This document shows, one piece after another, positions 10,749 through 22,500 of a stretch of 64,000 nucleotides of DNA. Every line of letters begins with the position of its first letter. Position 1 is the first letter of the stretch. Below the pieces are notes generated by a model. It was not told the origin of the DNA and did not search any database. It was given only the letters and a program-made list of their open reading frames with translations. Origin of the DNA: Topomyia yanbarensis (Eukaryota > Arthropoda > Insecta > Diptera > Culicidae); NCBI RefSeq assembly GCF_030247195.1, contig NC_080671.1, positions 88,410,370 through 88,474,369 of the forward strand. Reading direction: 5' to 3'. Position numbers and translations under genes: made by a program.

Positions 10749-12031
10749 TGACAGGCGCCAATTCCGGAGGGGTACATAGGTGTGGCAGCAGCTGTTCGAT
10801 GTGAGGTGCTAGGTTGGTCGGTAGGGCACGGGTTTAAAACATCACCTCTCTGGAATGCAATGGTAGGTCTGAACGAAGTTGAAGGTGGCCTCGAAAAACG
10901 TTTCTTTGCCTCAGCCAGTAGCTCTCTATCCAACGGAAGATTGTCGATGTCGCGGCGTTTGTTATCGTGGTACGCAAATCTGCTGTGGTTGTAATTACAT
11001 CCGTTATTTTTGTCGAAACTTGTGTGGTGCTTGTAACCGTGATTCTTGCGACGCTTAGTATTATTATTACTGTTACGGGTGGTGTCAAGTGCATTAGCAG
11101 GCCTCTGTTTATTCCGTTTCTTCTTTATTCTTGCTTTCCCCTCCGCTTTTTGTTGATTGAGACGACGCAATTTACGTGCGTCGTATTCGGACCAATCAGC
11201 CTTCCATACCTTAGAGTTGCCAAGGAAACGCCAGCCTGAGTTACTGGCTGCCTCGACGGACATCTCAGCCTCTAAACTAGGGAAGGAATCTGTTGCGGGT
11301 GAAGCAGCAGTCTTTTGTTCCAGTGAGTTTACTGCACTAGAAATTTGCTTTAACTCATCGATAATATCATCCGTGAATATTGGGTTTACATAACTCATAT
11401 TCTGAGCCGAACAGTTGTTAGCCATGTCAGTTATCACGCTGCTGACCTTTTCAATTTCTGAACAAATTTGTTTCAACTCGCGTGTCATATCGGTGGTCAG
11501 TTCATTGACATAGGCTGCGATGTTGTTTTTCGTAGCTTTCATCGATATGTCGAATAATGATGTTAAGTGATTTTTTGTGGCAACGACATCAGTTTTGCCA
11601 GTTTTGTTGGAAGCAGCCAGCTCATTCCACAACTCCGAGGTTTTGGCTATGTGTGCAACCACGTTATTATGATTAGCTGCAGTTGTTTTAATTTCGCCTT
11701 TCAACTCGTTTAAGAGCATTTCGATACATTCAAATCCATCTCGGACATTGAAGTTGCTGAATGTGGATGTGAGTTTGTGATTCGACTCCATAACTAGCTT
11801 GTTAAGGTTGATGGCTTCTTGTTGTTGTCTGTACAGTTTATCGAAATTTAACTTCATCACGAGATGCTTCTGGCACTCGTAGCATATTGGCAGCATGTAT
11901 GTTAGTATTCTTTGCTCATGATTCCTCTGAGCACCAACGCATGCAGCGTGGAATTTTTTCCCGCATGATCCATGGCAGTACCACACATGTTTGTCGTCAC
12001 TCACTGTACAATTATTAATCGCGCACGGCAT
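10718..12031 (-). CDS. CR1-type ORF1 with N-terminal PHD-like finger
   Basis: 437 residues from a genuine ATG. Residues 3-53 form a Cys/His cluster (C3, C8, C19, C23, H28, C31, C50, C53) of PHD-finger type, a feature of CR1-clade ORF1 proteins. A long, probably coiled-coil middle (about 55-250) follows. The last third is very basic and Asn-rich (for example RIKKKRNKQR), a likely RNA-binding tail. The family role is RNP formation with the element RNA. The frame is intact, and its last 31 nt overlap the ORF2 frame. Function is inferred from position and the finger; the sequence itself is not a close match to anything I can name. Confidence 0.85.
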   Translation of the reverse strand: MPCAINNCTVSDDKHVWYCHGSCGKKFHAACVGAQRNHEQRILTYMLPICYECQKHLVMKLNFDKLYRQQQEAINLNKLVMESNHKLTSTFSNFNVRDGFECIEMLLNELKGEIKTTAANHNNVVAHIAKTSELWNELAASNKTGKTDVVATKNHLTSLFDISMKATKNNIAAYVNELTTDMTRELKQICSEIEKVSSVITDMANNCSAQNMSYVNPIFTDDIIDELKQISSAVNSLEQKTAASPATDSFPSLEAEMSVEAASNSGWRFLGNSKVWKADWSEYDARKLRRLNQQKAEGKARIKKKRNKQRPANALDTTRNSNNNTKRRKNHGYKHHTSFDKNNGCNYNHSRFAYHDNKRRDIDNLPLDRELLAEAKKRFSRPPSTSFRPTIAFQRGDVLNPCPTDQPSTSHRTAAATPMYPSGIGACQCFCRYRRAH

Positions 12032-12170
12032 GTTTTACTTACGCAGCAATGATAAATGAAAACAATACAAATTAAAACACGCACGGTTAAACTTTAAACG
12101 GCGCAAATGGAAACGCGACCGAACTGTAACGACGACTTGAATGCAATTGAATAAGTGCATATAATACATT

Positions 12171-13369
12171 TTTTTTTTTCATTTGAATAATTATCATTTT
12201 TCATTCGGTAATAACTCGTTTATTTAGTCTTTTAGTCTTTAATTTGTATCCTTCAAAATATTTCCGTCACAATTTAGCTAGTGCTTATGCTACCGGATAT
12301 GTCATTGACTACGAAAATATATTAATTTCACAACAGTAGCAAACAAACGACAGGTATATCATTACCAGAACCCATGATTTTTATTCCACAAACTGTCACC
12401 TCATACCCGGTCGTTTGTCAAGTGGTACTTGACTTTCAGCCGTCCACATTTAAATGTATGCAAATTGCTTCGCATGAAATATTCATATTTCGGCATTATT
12501 TTTTGCTCCAATACCAACATACATACATACACACAAAAATAGCATTTGGCGGTCGTCCGCCACGCAAACGGCGACCGTGTAAAGGTTGGGCCAAAGTTTA
12601 ATCGATTTCGGTGAGTATAGCCTGGGAGGTTTATTCCTGGTTACTGCCAGTGCCCTCCGGTGAACGTCGACTGCTCTCCGGAAGTGGGCTGATTCTGATT
12701 CTAAGATTGGTATTGGATTTTGTTCAACAAGCACGAAAAGTTTTCTCATTTTATGGGCAAAGATGCTAGAGGCTTAAGGGGAGGGTAAAGTTAATTCGTT
12801 ACAAAGACAGATTTTTTTTAAAACCTGTGGCTATATAGAAGTATATTCATGCAATTTCCATATAATAATGCTACAATTGAACAATATTTTGTCAAAACTT
12901 CATCGTAAAATACTGATCATTGAACGAGTGACAGCGAATCTCCGGAGGAGCCTCGTCGAAAACTTTTTTACGGTGTACATTGTAATTCAAAATCTACCGG
13001 ACCAATCGTTTTGGAATTTTGCAGTTTTTTTTTTCTCACATTATTCCCCTCATAGTTTTTAGAGGGATTCCATGAGAAACCGGCCGACTACAAAATATGA
13101 CCATCGTCGATTCGAACGAAACTTTGAAGTTGAGTTCGGTTTATGAATCTCTTTGATTTTCTCTGTCAATTGCAATGTTTTGAGACAAGAGCAATTTTTT
13201 AAAAGGGTAGACATTTCTACGTGTATTAATTTCAATTTTGTTCTGTTGGATTGCTGTATTTTATACAGCAAAACATTCTGAGAACGAGTTACAGGGAATG
13301 AATATTTCTGCACGAAAAAATATACAGTGGAAAAATGTTGTGTCATTTTTCATAAAAACAAAAATTTGT
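12171..13369. other. unassigned sequence
   Basis: AT-rich flank with a short CATACATACATACACACA microsatellite near 12515. A more GC-rich piece at 12540-12700 is unlike its surroundings, but I could not assign it. No gene is supported. Confidence 0.35.
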
Positions 13370-13469
13370 GTTAAAAATTTAAATTCCAAAAAAAAAAACA
13401 ATTTTTTCTGATTTTTATATTTTGTTCACAAAACCCTAGAAAGAAACCTAGAAAGAAACATTTTGAATA

Positions 13470-13965
13470 TGATTGTATGATGGAGAACTTATCGGTAAAA
13501 AGTTTTTCTAACAATAACTTTATACATGTTTTTAAATTCCATACTGATTGTAATTTTATTACAGAATACAATTCTAAGAATCGTTTAAAATCAAAATGAC
13601 TTTAACAAAAATCTTCTCAAATGCGATAGTTTTCGTCATGTTTGGAATTTTGTTTCAACATAAACAGTTAATTCGTATGATTATGCCCTTTTAAAAAATT
13701 ATTCGTGTTACCCCATCATAAAATATCAAAAATCTAATGTTTATCGTTTTAAAAACGTAAAAGAAACTTTTTCAGTGTATTTGGATCATGGAGAAGCTTT
13801 TAATAAAAAAGTTTTCCTAACAACAACCTTTGACATATTTTTATAATTCATGCTATTTGCAGTCAAAAATACAATTTTATTTTCGAATATAATTCTAAAC
13901 ACCATTTTAAATTAAACTGCTGATAACAAAAAATTTTCAAAATGTGGTATTTCTCGAGATATTTT
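13470..13965 (+). repeat. degenerate direct duplication, about 310 bp apart
   Basis: The segment 13480-13650 aligns with 13790-13985. Both start GGAGAA, then have TTTTTCTAACAA or TTTTCCTAACAA, then CATRTTTTTA, then ACAATTCTAA or ATAATTCTAA, and then a run leading to ATTTTGTTT. Similarity is perhaps 65-70 percent by eye, so this is an old tandem duplication or two units of an uncharacterised repeat. Confidence 0.5.
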
Positions 13966-13985
13966 AAATTTTGTTTTAAAAACAC

Positions 13986-15215
13986 AATTCTTTTGTTTTA
14001 TTACGACAACTTCAGAAGTTATGCGCATTTCTCAATCAATAATAATAGGTTTTTCAAAAGGCCCACAAAATTTCGTGAAACTTTTTCTTTGACATCAAGG
14101 CGATATTGTAAACGATATTGGAAACCATTTATTATATACTTACACTCTGACTTTATAGACCCTACATGCCCAGAAATCCTCAAAGGTTGTTCCTCTTATC
14201 TTAACATGTTTTAACAGATGAACATAGCTGTAATGGCAACAGAATATTTATTAAATAGATTTTTATATAGAAAAGTAAATCAAATCCAAAATTCTGTGGA
14301 AACGTAGTAAAACTACGATTTTTGATTGGAGACACCCCTAAATCATGCCCAAATTAAGTCATTTTTGGTAAAAGCTTTTAAAGTCACACCTAGAACAGAA
14401 ATCTGAGCCGACCTATGTATATTTCAAAACTTTTTTAAAATTTGGAGAGGTCTATTGGTCACGCACCCAGCACAAATTCCTGCGTATCAGTTTCGCACGA
14501 AGACGCTACCCCTCGGAAAATCCTGCGCTGAAACTATTAAGGAAAATTCAATTAATCCATCAAAAACCATCACACATCTTTCGCTAAACGCCAAACAGTT
14601 ACCAAACCAACATCTACGGATAAAGCAGTAACAAATATCCATCCAGCGTCACATGTCTCTAAGGCAACAACCAGCAATAACAACAATGAAGTGAATACTA
14701 AAAATTTGTCGAAAGCTCCTGTAGTTACCTGAGCAATGATGCGATTGGTCCACGAGATTGTAAGTTATTGTATACATTCGATGTACCTCCTGAACACTAA
14801 TTGTCACTCACTCAATTTTCAATATTTTGAAATGAAAATTTAGCAAATGTTGTTCAAATGTTGAATTTTTAAATGCAAATTGACTGACCATAATTTTTTT
14901 TGAGAAGATAATTTTTTTTCTCTAAGATAGCCTTCTCCCCTAAATTGTTTAAAAATGATAGCTTGAAGGTGCCCATTATTAGCAATTTATATTTTAAATT
15001 TCTTAAAACTAGCCAATATTTTTCGACTATCTTAAAACTAAGTAAAAAGTTCAATATACATGAGTCATCGATTGAATTTCTATTAATAGCCGGTGTGGTA
15101 AAATTTACAATCAACTTATAAATATACCAAAATATATGCAAAATTCCCAAATGCGAACATTTTTGGATTAGACCAAATTGTTTTGCAAAATCTAACATAT
15201 TGTACTGTTTTTAAA
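13986..15215. other. unassigned AT-rich sequence
   Basis: No domain, RNA or repeat boundary recognised. Open frames are short and low in complexity. Confidence 0.35.
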
Positions 15216-15533
15216 AGTTTCGGATTTTCCTCGACAGTAACTAATGCTAACTTAATGCAAGCAAATTTTTTGCTTGTTTGGACTTATCTATCATAAGGAC
15301 ACAAACCCTACGTCACCTTAGTGTTTTTGTCCTTATGTATAAAAATTTGATCTAATCCAAACATTTTCCCGTTTAGGAGTTTTGCATAGTACCAGGCGTT
15401 TGGCGTTCAGACGAGACGTGTGACTTTTTGGATTTTAGTGTCGAACTAGCGCCAATTTAGTCCTGGTTTGGACTTATCTAGCTAGCATTAAGTTGGTGTT
15501 AGTTACTGGCGAGGAGAATCCGAAACACTAAGA
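15216..15533. mobile_element. 318 bp element with about 45 bp terminal inverted repeats
   Basis: The left end reads GTTTCGGATTTTCCTCGACA and then GTAACTAATGCTAACTTAATGC. The right end (15480-15533) is its inverted complement with a few mismatches. The size, lack of coding and TIRs fit a MITE. An internal direct repeat TTTGGACTTATCTA occurs near 15278 and 15467. No convincing target-site duplication flanks it, so the superfamily is unknown. Confidence 0.6.
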
Positions 15534-16006
15534 AAGTCATACCAAATTATGGTTTTTAGTAGGATCTACCGGACCATAGTGATAGTGTTTTCATGGGTTG
15601 ATCCCATTTAAATACTATCCAAGCACCATGTAGTGGGGTGAAATTGTATCATAATCATAGGGGTATTATGGGCTTTTCGTTTGTTCATGCACAGAGAAGA
15701 AATATCTAATAACTAGGGATCGTCGCAGTGCGGATGTGGGCAGTAAATGGATGAAGCGCACCTTACCACAAGATGAATTCAAAGCCACTCCGTATACCAC
15801 ACATGCACTGCATTTACCGCAACGCAATCGCGTGGTAATGTGGTAAATGTTTTAAAATCAAAGTATGACTAATCTGGATGGTTAGAGCAGAGATTTAATA
15901 GTACTTTATTTTTAAAGTCATATCTGAATTAATATGTGCCGTTAAAATCTTTTCGATATTTTTGATTGCGTCCGTGAATACGTTTTGAATCATAGACATA
16001 ATAATA
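15534..16006. other. unassigned sequence
   Basis: Nothing is recognised between the two inverted-repeat elements. Confidence 0.35.
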
Positions 16007-16091
16007 TATTTTTTATTAGGACTGGTGGTATCCAACGGGGAAAAACGATCGGAAATGGTGAGTGAAGCTAAGTAATCGTGTGAAAAAAATT

Positions 16092-16166
16092 CCCCCAGAG
16101 GCGAGACTCGAACTCGCAACCTTTGAGACTCCGGCCCAATGCACTAACCTTTATGCTATCCCTGGG
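16092..16166 (-). repeat. tRNA-like segment, left arm
   Basis: On the minus strand there is a near-perfect T arm, GCGAG-TTCGAGT-CTCGC, matching the polymerase III B box. It is preceded by an A-box-like TAGCATAAAGGTTAGTGC and closed by a weak CCCAG/CTGGG stem. It lacks a clean cloverleaf and is embedded in a repeat arm. It is therefore a SINE-type promoter head, not a functional tRNA gene. Confidence 0.65.
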
Positions 16167-16556
16167 TATGGCGACATCCCAGAAAGAACATGATTATCCC
16201 ACTGGCGACGGTGATCGTATTCTGCCTGCAAAGCGAGAATCACACACAACGGCAGCTGATCACCCCAACACATTTGATCTATTTAATTTCCCCGCTAGAT
16301 ACCAAGGCCCGGGTTTTTATTATCGTTTGATGTCTAATTTTTAGTTCATTACCCATCGTACTTCGGTGGGTGACAGAGCTAATGAAGACATCAGACGATA
16401 ATAAAAACCCGGGCTTTGGTATCCGGCGGGGAAATTAAATAGATCAAATGTGTTGAGATGATCAGCTGCCGTTGTGTGTGATTCTCGCTTTGCAGGCAGG
16501 ATACGATCACCGTCGCCAGTGGGATAATCATATGTTCTTTCTGGGATGTCGCCATA

Positions 16557-16631
16557 CCCAGGGATAGCATAAAGGTTAGTGCATTGGGCCGGAGTCTCAA
16601 AGGTTGCGAGTTCTAGTCTCGCCTCTGGGGG
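16557..16631 (+). repeat. tRNA-like segment, right arm
   Basis: Inverted copy of the left-arm tRNA-like head. Its T loop reads TTCTAGT instead of TTCGAGT, so the B box is damaged and the right arm is less likely to be transcribed by polymerase III than the left. Confidence 0.6.
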
Positions 16632-16769
16632 GATTTTTTTTCACATGATTGCTTAGCTTCACTCACCATTTCCGATCGTTTTTCCCCGTTGGATACCACC
16701 AGTCCTAAATAAGGTATTGGCACTTAAGTCAAAAGACAAAAAAATTGAATTATTAGTATTTTTTATTAG

Positions 16770-18509
16770 CCGTGTTTGAACACAGATGCTGCTAAAAACA
16801 TTTTTTATGAGAACGAATCTTTAACTAAATTCATAACGAATTTTGGTGATTTCCGCTCAAATTACACAAATAATAACAATAAAGACCAAAATGCACCACT
16901 TGATTCATAAAAATTACAATATAAATATTTGTAACTCAAGTTGTTCCTGCTTAAAATGCCAATACGAAGAACGTTTCATTTAACGAAATTATGATTCTTT
17001 TGACATTGAAAATGTTTTACTCCACTATCTGGGGCTAAGTGTCATTCCTTAATCTAAAATATCTCCTATGCAACAAAACTATGTTTGCAAGGAGGTTTTC
17101 CCGCTATTACTTGATAAATTTTAAACATTTATTCACCAACCGGTTTGAAAAAGTGTCACAGTGACAGTGTGATTTGTAAGAGTTTAAAACTGGAGGGTTG
17201 ACGTGTGTATGATGCTTGAGAGTTTGCGCTTGAAAAGAAAATTGGGCTAGTGTTTGCGTTGCGTCAATCCATGCTTTCGGCAATTTGCAGGTACGTTATG
17301 TAATGTGCCTATTGGCACACATGTTTCATATTTCGGATATATTTGATAACTCATGTTAGATTTTAGCATAACGTGCTTCTGTGGTTATTAGGGTGGGACA
17401 TTGTTTTATGGAAAAACATAATCATAACCACATCAACCGAGCACAGCACTTTTTTGGTTCCATTTGTGGTCCCAAACAACTGTACAAGTGTAGTCCAGGA
17501 TTGCTATATGTTCAAAGATCGATAGATCGAATTAAATGCCAAAAATCTTTTATTTTTGCCAACACTGCAGGTGTACCAATGACATTTCATATAACATACC
17601 AATATAACATCATATATTTTAGATTTACCACATTGGTATGTTTGGATGAATTATTCAAAAGCCGTAGCTCAATTTAATGGGCGTAGGTAGTTTAGCAATA
17701 TGGCGTAGTGAGATGAGAGGGAAATATTGTCGAGTTGCAATGTTCAGATGAATTATTTTAAAACATTTGCACTTATTTACTTATTCGGTTTAGTCAGTAC
17801 CTTTTATTATTGGATGATATTTTGTTAGCTTGAAACAATTTAATTTACTATCCTAATATTATTATTTTTTATAATATTTGTCTAATTTTTATTTGAGCTA
17901 ATTTGATTTATTTATTTTATTAGATTTATATTAATCATTCTACCCATTTTAAGAATAACTTTTATTGATTTTTTTGCTTCATTATTAACAGGTATATTTT
18001 GATTATTTTCTATAATCTATTCAGTTTATTCGAAGTGTTATTCGTGCAGGATTCGAAACTATGCTTATCTCATATACAGTTGCTCACCATCCTCGCGTAA
18101 GTTCGGCAATCTAATGAATGATGCAACAGCGATATGTATAAGAAATGTCTCATCTCACTAATAGGTGGATTAAACCGGTTTTTAGCTTAGAATGTAGAAA
18201 AAAAATTCTTGAAACGAATCCTAGTTCAAGTGTTCGACTCATTTTGAGTACTTTCTGTATGAAGTCACACCGTGGTAGTTGATGTTAAATATTGTCGTAT
18301 CCATTCGTCTATTCGTGACAATATTTCCGGGGCACAAGGACGGTAACAGAGCTGGCATAACAAAGAGAAGGGGGATCAATTTCTTTTGAGATTTGAAAGA
18401 ACTGTTACACAGATGTTGTCAACGATGTTCGAGTGATGAGCTTGCGGCATACTTGACCAATAACTTGCTAGACTCCATGCATTGGAATTATTAACCCAAA
18501 TTCTCAAAC
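16770..18509. other. unassigned sequence
   Basis: AT-rich DNA without recognised gene or repeat. Open frames such as that at 17381-17677 match no family I know. Confidence 0.35.
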
Positions 18510-18717
18510 CAACTCCAAAAAAAGTGTTCATAAATTCATGAACAATAGGTCACGATTTCGTGAACTGAACGATTTACGAATACCGTGATCAAGTTTCTGA
18601 AATTATGAACAATAAACCTCGTATTTATGAAACTATTGTGTTCTACACATGGCGTTACATTATAATGTTTGGTTGTTTTTGTCATGATTCTTGTTCATAA
18701 TTTGGGAATACACAGTC

Positions 18718-18731
18718 GACAGTCAAATATT
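18718..18731 (+). repeat. target-site duplication, 3' side of I element
   Basis: GACAGTCAAATATT, identical to 24889-24902. It abuts the poly(T) that is the poly(A) tail of the minus-strand element, so its last T is ambiguous. Confidence 0.9.
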
Positions 18732-18749
18732 TTTTTTTTTTCCAATTCG

Positions 18750-18755
18750 TTTATT
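18750..18755 (-). terminator. poly(A) signal AATAAA of the I element
   Basis: AATAAA on the minus strand lies about 10 nt before the terminal A tract. Its position at the element's end fits a functional polyadenylation signal. Confidence 0.65.
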
Positions 18756-19566
18756 TGATAAGGCAGGTTTGCGTTAGCTTAAAGGTGCCAATTTTGTTTT
18801 GTTTTACATTTTAAATTACTTAAAACTAGGGGATTACATATTGATTAGCTATACATATACAAGGGGGTAATATAATTTTCGTAAGATTAGGGGGTCATTT
18901 AGTTTTTATGGCAATATGGTTTGACATTTTTAGCAATGAGATTATTGGAGCAAATAATGTTTATCTAAGGGGGAAAATTTATACGGCTATCTTAAAAGTA
19001 GAAATAATTAGAGGGCGTGATTAAATTTTGTAAAGATTCGGAGACATTAATTAGAGTTATTTTATGTGGTAGTAGAGTTGGGCATTTTCAACGAGATCAT
19101 ATAATATAATAGTTAAAACTAGAAAAGGCAAGAAGAGCTAAATGCTTCATGAAGATATTTGAGGGGGGGGGGGGGGGAAGGGGTGTTACTTCTGTGTATA
19201 AGAGTCAGGGGAAGTAGGGTGGACAAACATGGCAGGGGGAGAACATTATTTCAGTTTCAGACTTCGGGAGATCAACGGATGGATTACAGAATCAGGGTGG
19301 CCTTCATCAGGAAGAATCATGTACTGGGACGCCGGGTGGTCGTTCTTAAGATGGCAGGGGTTTCTCCAGACGATTTCGTAGTGCGGCTCAGATGTTGATC
19401 GGCTACATTTCGAGTTGTGCGTGTGATGTTCGTGCTTTAGGTCCCGTGTTTGTTGGCTCATTTGACAGGGATGTTTTGTGTCGCCTTGGAGTCGCATCAA
19501 ACCATCGTGGGTGTATGGTACAGGTGGAAGAGAGCGTTTCTGAGAATGATAAGGAAAAAGGGGCAG

Positions 19567-22500
19567 TTAAAGTTGGATATTGATGGTTTTTATGAAGGTG
19601 TATATTAGGGACATATAGAGGACATCGCGGCTTGCCAACACATCTCGAACCGGGACGTTGGGTGGTCTTCCTCGGGCCCGGAGGGTGTCCATAAGCCGAG
19701 ACCTGGCGGAACTGTACTCGGTGCACGCCCAGACTATGTGCTCTATATCGTGATAACCGTCGCCACAAGCGCAGATACCACTCTCCACGAGCCCAATACG
19801 TCGGAGATGTGCATCCAGCGTGTAATGGTTCGCCATGAGTCGGGACATCACACGAATGAAGTCACGACCCACATCCATCCCCTTGAACCAAGGTTTCGTC
19901 GATACCTTAGGGACTATCGAATGTAGCCACCTTCCTAGCTCCCCATTGCTCCACGAGGTTTGCCAACTTTCGAGGGTTCTCTGATGAGTAATACTGAAAA
20001 ATTCGTGGAAGCAAATTGGTCTTTCAAAAACGTCACCTTCAATGGCACCCTTCTTAGCTAAGGAGTCCGCCTTCTCATTGCCCGGAATGGAGCAATGAGA
20101 AGGGACCCACACCAAGGTAATCTGGAAAGATTTGTCAGATAAAGCACTCAGTAGCTCCCGTATTTTCCCCAAAAAATACGAGGAATGCTTTCCATGTTTC
20201 ATCGAGCGAATAGCGTCAATAGAACTCAGACTATCCGAGACGATGAAGTAATGGTCTGCGGGTAATGTGTCAATGACTCCAAGGGTATACTGAATAGCAG
20301 CTAGTTCTGCGGCGTAAACTGAAGCAGGGTCATTGAGTTTGTAGGAGGCGGTGAACTTTTGATTGAAAATACCGAAGCCAGTGGACCCTTCGAGGTTTGA
20401 TCCGTCAGTATAAAACATCTTAGAACAGTCGACTTCTCGGAATTTATTATAAAAAATATTTGGAACCACTTGTGGGCGTATGTGGTCCGGAATTCCACTA
20501 ATCTCATCTTTCATGGATGTGTCGAAGAAAACAGTAGATTCAGAAGTATTTATGAAATGCACACGGTTGGGATTGTAAGAAGAAGGATTAATATTTTGCG
20601 CCATGTAGTCAAAGTACAGGGACATAAAACGGGTCTGAGAATTGAGCTCAACAAGCCTTTCGAAATTTTCAATCACCAACGGGTTCAAGATATCGCATCG
20701 AATGAGCAATCGATATGAGAGTTCCCAAAATCGATTTTTCAGCGGGAGAACGCCCGACAGGACTTCGAGACTCATCGTATGGGTCGACTGCATGCACCCT
20801 AAGGCGATACGCAAACAACGATACTGAATTCTTTCGAGTTTGATGAAATGTATGTTCGCGGCGGATCGAAAGCAGAAGCATCCGTATTCCAGTACCGACA
20901 GTATCGTTGTTTGATACAACCTAATTAGGTCTCCTGGGTGGGCACCCCACCACGTTCCGGTTATTGTACGAAGAAAGTTGATCCTTTGTTGGCATTTCTG
21001 TTTCAGATACCGAATATGGCATCCCCAAGTACCTTTCGAGTCGAACCAGACCCCTAGATATTTTACTGTGAAGACCTGAGCTATAGTTTGACCCATTAAT
21101 AAAAGCTGTAGTTGTGCTGGTTCACGCTTCCTAGAAAATACAACTAGCTCAGTTTTCTCCGTGGAGAATTCGATACCCAGCTTAATAGCCCATGCAGACA
21201 AATTGTCCAAGGTATTCTGTAATGGTCCTTGTAGATCGACAGCTTTGGGTCCCGTAACAGACACCACGCCATCGTCTGCAAGTTGTCTTAACGTGCAGGA
21301 ATTGTCAAGACATTCATCAATGTCGTTGACGTAGAAATTGTATAACAGGGGGCTTAGACATGAGCCCTGGGGAAGGCCCATGTAGCTAAATCGTGATGTC
21401 GATAAGTCACCATGCGAAAAATGCATGTGCTTTTCCGACAACAAGTTTAGTAAAAAGTTGTTTAAAGTCGCTGAAAGACCATGCTGGTGCAGCTTCTCTG
21501 AAAGAATGTTGATAGAAACTGAATCAAAAGCCCCCTTTATATCTAGGAACACTGATGCCATCTGCTCTTTACTAGCATAGGCCATTTGAATTTCGGTTGA
21601 GAGCAACGCAAGACAATCGTTCGTCCCTTTGCCTTTGCGAAAGCCAAATTGTGTATCTGACAGTAAGCCATTTGCTTCGACCCAATTGTCGAGGCGGAAT
21701 AGGATCATTTTCTCGAACAACTTCCGGATACAGGACAGCATTGCGATCGGTCGATACGAATTGTGATCGGAGGCTGGTTTTCCTGGTTTTTGGATGGCGA
21801 TGACCTTCACTTGCCTCCAATCGTGTGGGACAATGTTAGCCTCAAGAAACTTATTAAATAAGTTCAACAAGCGTCTCTTGGCAGAGTCTGGCAGATTCTT
21901 CAACAAGTTGAATTTGATTCTGTCTGGCCCTGGAGCTTTATTGTTACACGACAAGAGAGCAAGTGAGAACTCCACCATCGAAAAAGGTGTTTCGTTCGCG
22001 TTATCGTGACGGGACGCGACGCGGTAGATCTTCTGTGCCGGGGCGGAATCCGGACAAACCTTCTTGGCGAAATCGAATATCCAACGGTTTGAATATTCCA
22101 CGCTCTCATTAGTACTGTTTCGATTTCGCATACGTCGGGCTGTTCCCCAAAGAGTGCTCATCGATGTTTCTCTCGTTAATCCGTCGACGAACCGGCGCCA
22201 ATAACCGCGTTTTTTGGCTTTCATCAAACTCTTCATTCGCTTGTCTAACGTCGCGTACTGTCGAAAACTAGCGGGTAACCCGTCGTTCCGGAAGGTCTTA
22301 AACGCGGCGGCCTTCTCTGCGTACACGTCTGAGCACTCTTTGTCCCACCAGGGATTGGGAGAACGTTTTTGTATGTTCGCGCCGGGTACTGGCTTAGTCT
22401 GAGCTTGATTCGCGCTGTCGAGAATCAAGCCAGCCAAAAAGCTGTACTCTTCCTCCGGAGGAAGTTCTTGAGTAGATTCGATGTTGTCGGATATCGCGGC

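Larger units (their letters stand above)
7638..12170 (-). mobile_element. near-complete CR1-clade non-LTR retrotransposon
   Basis: About 4.5 kb on the minus strand: a 5' leader of about 135 bp (12032-12170), ORF1, an overlapping ORF2, and a 3' untranslated region of about 75 bp ending in a short (AAAT)n-like tail (7638-7655). CR1 elements characteristically end in a short tandem repeat rather than poly(A) and often lack clear target-site duplications; I see none. The clade call rests on the PHD-like finger in ORF1, the endonuclease plus RT ORF2 without RNase H, and the tail. Both ORFs are unbroken, so the copy is young or was recently active. Confidence 0.85.
16007..16769. mobile_element. long inverted repeat of two head-to-head tRNA-like units
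   Basis: Two arms of about 330 bp (16020-16350 and 16380-16705) are inverted complements of roughly 95 percent identity around a spacer of about 30 bp. Each arm contains one tRNA-like segment, and the arms diverge from the centre. The whole is flanked by the 13 bp direct repeat TATTTTTTATTAG (16007-16019 and 16757-16769). A 50 bp tail after the right arm is shared with 679-740. This may be an inverted SINE dimer inserted as one unit, or a foldback MITE whose true target duplication is only TA. Paired open frames with the same product in both arms come from the inverted repeat and are not genes. Confidence 0.75.

Noticed and set aside
16123..16600. Two open frames encoding nearly the same peptide on opposite strands
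   Set aside because: Explained by the long inverted repeat; the peptide matches nothing.
16092..16631. Two tRNA-like sequences as tRNA genes
   Set aside because: They lie in arms of an inverted transposable element, the acceptor stem is poor and one T loop is mutated. They are SINE-type promoter heads.
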